The notes under the pieces are model-generated. The model was not told the origin of the DNA. It searched no databases and worked only from the letters and a program-made list of their open reading frames with translations. A DNA stretch of 14,950 bases, taken from contig CAZJNX010000117.1 in NCBI GenBank assembly GCA_964547415.1, positions 1-14,950 of the forward strand, in the 5' to 3' direction. This DNA comes from CAZJNX01 sp964547415. Its GTDB lineage: Bacteria; Pseudomonadota; Alphaproteobacteria; Rhizobiales; Amorphaceae. Numbering within the stretch: position 1 is the stretch's first letter; every line of letters begins with the position of its first letter. The translations under genes were made by a program, and so were the position numbers. Below, one piece after another: positions 13,317 to 14,950 of this stretch.

Positions 13317-14950
13317 GCGGCCTCGGCCCGCTGGGCGGCGGGCGTGCGGGGGAGGGTGACCGTCACCTCGGTGCCGCGGCCCTCCTCGGAGCGGATCGCC
13401 ACCGTGCCGCCGTGGAGTTCCGCAAAGCTCTTGACGAGCGACAGGCCGAGGCCGACGCCCCGGTGGCGCCCGCGCGTCGCGTCCGCCTCGAAGCGCTCGA
13501 AGACGGTGCCGAGACGGTCGGCGGGGATGCCCGTCCCCTCGTCGGCGACGCGGATCGCCACCCGTTCGCCCGCGGGCTCGGCCGTGATGCGGATTCGGCC
13601 CCCGTCGGCGGAGTGGGCGACGGCGTTCGACAGGATGTTGAACAGGATCTGGCGCACGCGCTTCTCGTCCGCCTCGATGGTGCGGGCGCCGTCCGCGATC
13701 TCCGTCTCGAGGGCGACGCCCGCCTCGCGGATGCGGTCCTGCAGGGCCTCGGCGGCGGCGCGGGCGGTCTCGGCAAGGTCCACCGCGCCGATCTCGAGGG
13801 CCATGATGCCCGCGTCGATGGTGGCGAGGTCGAGGACGTCGTCGACGATGGCGTGGAGGGCGCGGGAGGATTCGCCGATGTAGCCCGCGTATTCGAGCTG
13901 CCGCTCGGTGAGGGGGCCGGCGGCCCCCGCCACCAGCATCTGGGTGAAGCCGATGATGGAGGCGAGCGGCGAGCGCAGCTCGTAGGACACGTGCTCGATG
14001 AAGGCGTTCTTGAGCCGGTCCGCCGCCTCGAGGGCCTGGTTGCGCTCGGCGAGCGCCCGGGCGACGCGCACCGTGTCGGTGACGTCCACGAAGGTGACGA
14101 GGGTCGACCCGTCCGGGAGCGGCACGCAGGCGTAGTCGAGGGTGCGCCCGTCCCGCCGGTCGACGCGGCCGGTAAGGCTCGCCCGCTGGTCCGACACGCC
14201 GGTGACGGTGGCCGCGAGCACCCCCCACGCCTCCCGCTCGTCCTCCGAGCCGGCGGCCTCGGCGGCGATCTCCGTGACGTGCCGGCCGATGGCCTCGGCC
14301 GCGTCGGGAAGGTTCCAGAGGGCCGCGAAGGCGGGGTTGGAGAGCTGGACGAGGCCGTCGGGGCCGAAGGTGGCGACGCCCTCCTTCAGGTTGTCGATGG
14401 TCTCGGCCTGGGTGCGGGTGAGGGCGTTGAAGCGTGCCTCGAGGGCCAGCTGCTCGGTCAGGTTCTCGTAGACGTAGGTGACGCCGCCCTCGGGGTTGGG
14501 GCTCGCCACCACGCGCAGGGTGCGCCCGTCGGGCAGGTGCCACCACTCCTCCCGCGCCTCGACGGCCTGATAGGCGGAAAGGGCCTGGCGCTTGAAGGCG
14601 CGCCAGTCGGCGGTCTCGGGCAGGCGCCGGGCGGCGCGCAGGCGGTCGAGGATGGTCTCGTCGGCGGGCGCCTCTTCCAGGAACGCCTCGTCGAGCTGCC
14701 ACAGGCTCCGGTAGGCGGCGTTGTGGAAGGCGAGGCGGCGGTCGGGGCCGAAGATGGCGACCGCGGTGGCGAGGCGGTCGAAGGTGGCGGCCTGGTCGGC
14801 GACGGTCCGGGCGAGGCGGCGGTGGGTTTCCTCGAGCTCCGTCACGTCGACGGCGACGCCCGCGACGGCGCCGTCCGGCCGGCCCGTCGGCCGCTCGACC
14901 ACGTCGAGGATGCGCCGCCCGCCGCCCGCCACGGTGGCGACGCGCACCGG
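13313..14950 (-). CDS. divL: DivL-like PAS sensor kinase with Tyr at the phospho-acceptor position (N-terminus outside window)
   Basis: The last 545 residues of a multi-PAS sensor kinase; the start is beyond the window, so any membrane anchor is unseen. Counting from the edge, the tail of one PAS domain (1-37, ending DVTELEE) is followed by PAS domains at about 50-172 and 180-300, a DHp helix pair (about 310-375) and a complete HATPase domain: N-box ILFNILSNAVAHSADGG, G1 VADEGTGIP, F-box FERF and G2 GVGLGLSLVKSFAELHGG. The H-box reads FIEHVSYELRSPL: Tyr (codon 13982-13984) sits where kinases have the phosphorylated His of SHELR. This substitution defines DivL of Caulobacter, which binds phosphorylated DivK and tunes CckA-CtrA signalling at the cell pole. 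The gene order with tsaE and addAB also fits my recollection of DivL loci in related bacteria. A different PAS kinase that lost its His is the alternative. Confidence 0.82.
   Translation of the reverse strand, partial: PVRVATVAGGGRRILDVVERPTGRPDGAVAGVAVDVTELEETHRRLARTVADQAATFDRLATAVAIFGPDRRLAFHNAAYRSLWQLDEAFLEEAPADETILDRLRAARRLPETADWRAFKRQALSAYQAVEAREEWWHLPDGRTLRVVASPNPEGGVTYVYENLTEQLALEARFNALTRTQAETIDNLKEGVATFGPDGLVQLSNPAFAALWNLPDAAEAIGRHVTEIAAEAAGSEDEREAWGVLAATVTGVSDQRASLTGRVDRRDGRTLDYACVPLPDGSTLVTFVDVTDTVRVARALAERNQALEAADRLKNAFIEHVSYELRSPLASIIGFTQMLVAGAAGPLTERQLEYAGYIGESSRALHAIVDDVLDLATIDAGIMALEIGAVDLAETARAAAEALQDRIREAGVALETEIADGARTIEADEKRVRQILFNILSNAVAHSADGGRIRITAEPAGERVAIRVADEGTGIPADRLGTVFERFEADATRGRHRGVGLGLSLVKSFAELHGGTVAIRSEEGRGTEVTVTLPRTPAAQRAEAA

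Noticed and set aside
10800..13883. A + strand open frame of about 1027 codons opposite tsaE-amgK and murU
   Set aside because: No recognisable motif, low-complexity composition, and it covers several real genes on the other strand.
13317..14702. A 5' extension of the tsaE-amgK frame reaching 14702
   Set aside because: The extension runs antiparallel in frame to nothing known and overlaps the divL kinase domains on the same strand. The TsaE domain starts normally at the ATG at 13316.

Overview
The window is very GC-rich, densely coding bacterial DNA. Gene content and order point to an alphaproteobacterium, probably of the Hyphomicrobiales/Rhodospirillales kind. The markers are a DivL-type sensor kinase with Tyr in place of the phospho-acceptor His, a TsaE-AmgK fusion, alphaproteobacterial-type AddB and AddA, and thioredoxin directly after addA. 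I see no mobile element, CRISPR array, tRNA or rRNA.

Layout. The left edge holds the 3' part of a UvrD/PcrA-type helicase gene on the + strand (to 1049). Every other gene is on the - strand. In transcription order, from the right edge leftwards, they are: a truncated divL-like PAS kinase (14950-13313), a tsaE-amgK fusion (13316-11805), a murU-like sugar-phosphate nucleotidyltransferase (11705-10971), addB (10963-7868), addA (7871-4371), trxA (4298-3978), grpE (3861-3178), an apparently gene-free stretch of about 850 bp (2331-3177), and a Bcr/CflA-type MFS exporter (2330-1113) that converges on the helicase gene.

How the genes work together. divL/tsaE-amgK and addB/addA are each joined by a 4-bp ATGA stop/start overlap, and murU/addB are 7 bp apart, so divL through addA reads as one operon with a single 98-bp break between tsaE-amgK and murU. 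The operon joins cell-cycle control (DivL-like), tRNA t6A modification (TsaE), cell-wall sugar recycling (AmgK kinase plus MurU uridylyltransferase, two successive steps from MurNAc to UDP-MurNAc) and double-strand-break repair (AddAB). A plausible sigma-70 promoter overlaps the addA stop codon and would let trxA, and perhaps grpE, be transcribed separately.

The points most worth a second look are the His-to-Tyr change in the kinase, the TsaE-AmgK fusion next to MurU, grpE away from hrcA and dnaK within this window, and the unexplained non-coding stretch. I found no clearly undescribed system. The apparent very long reading frames opposite the real genes come from the high GC content.
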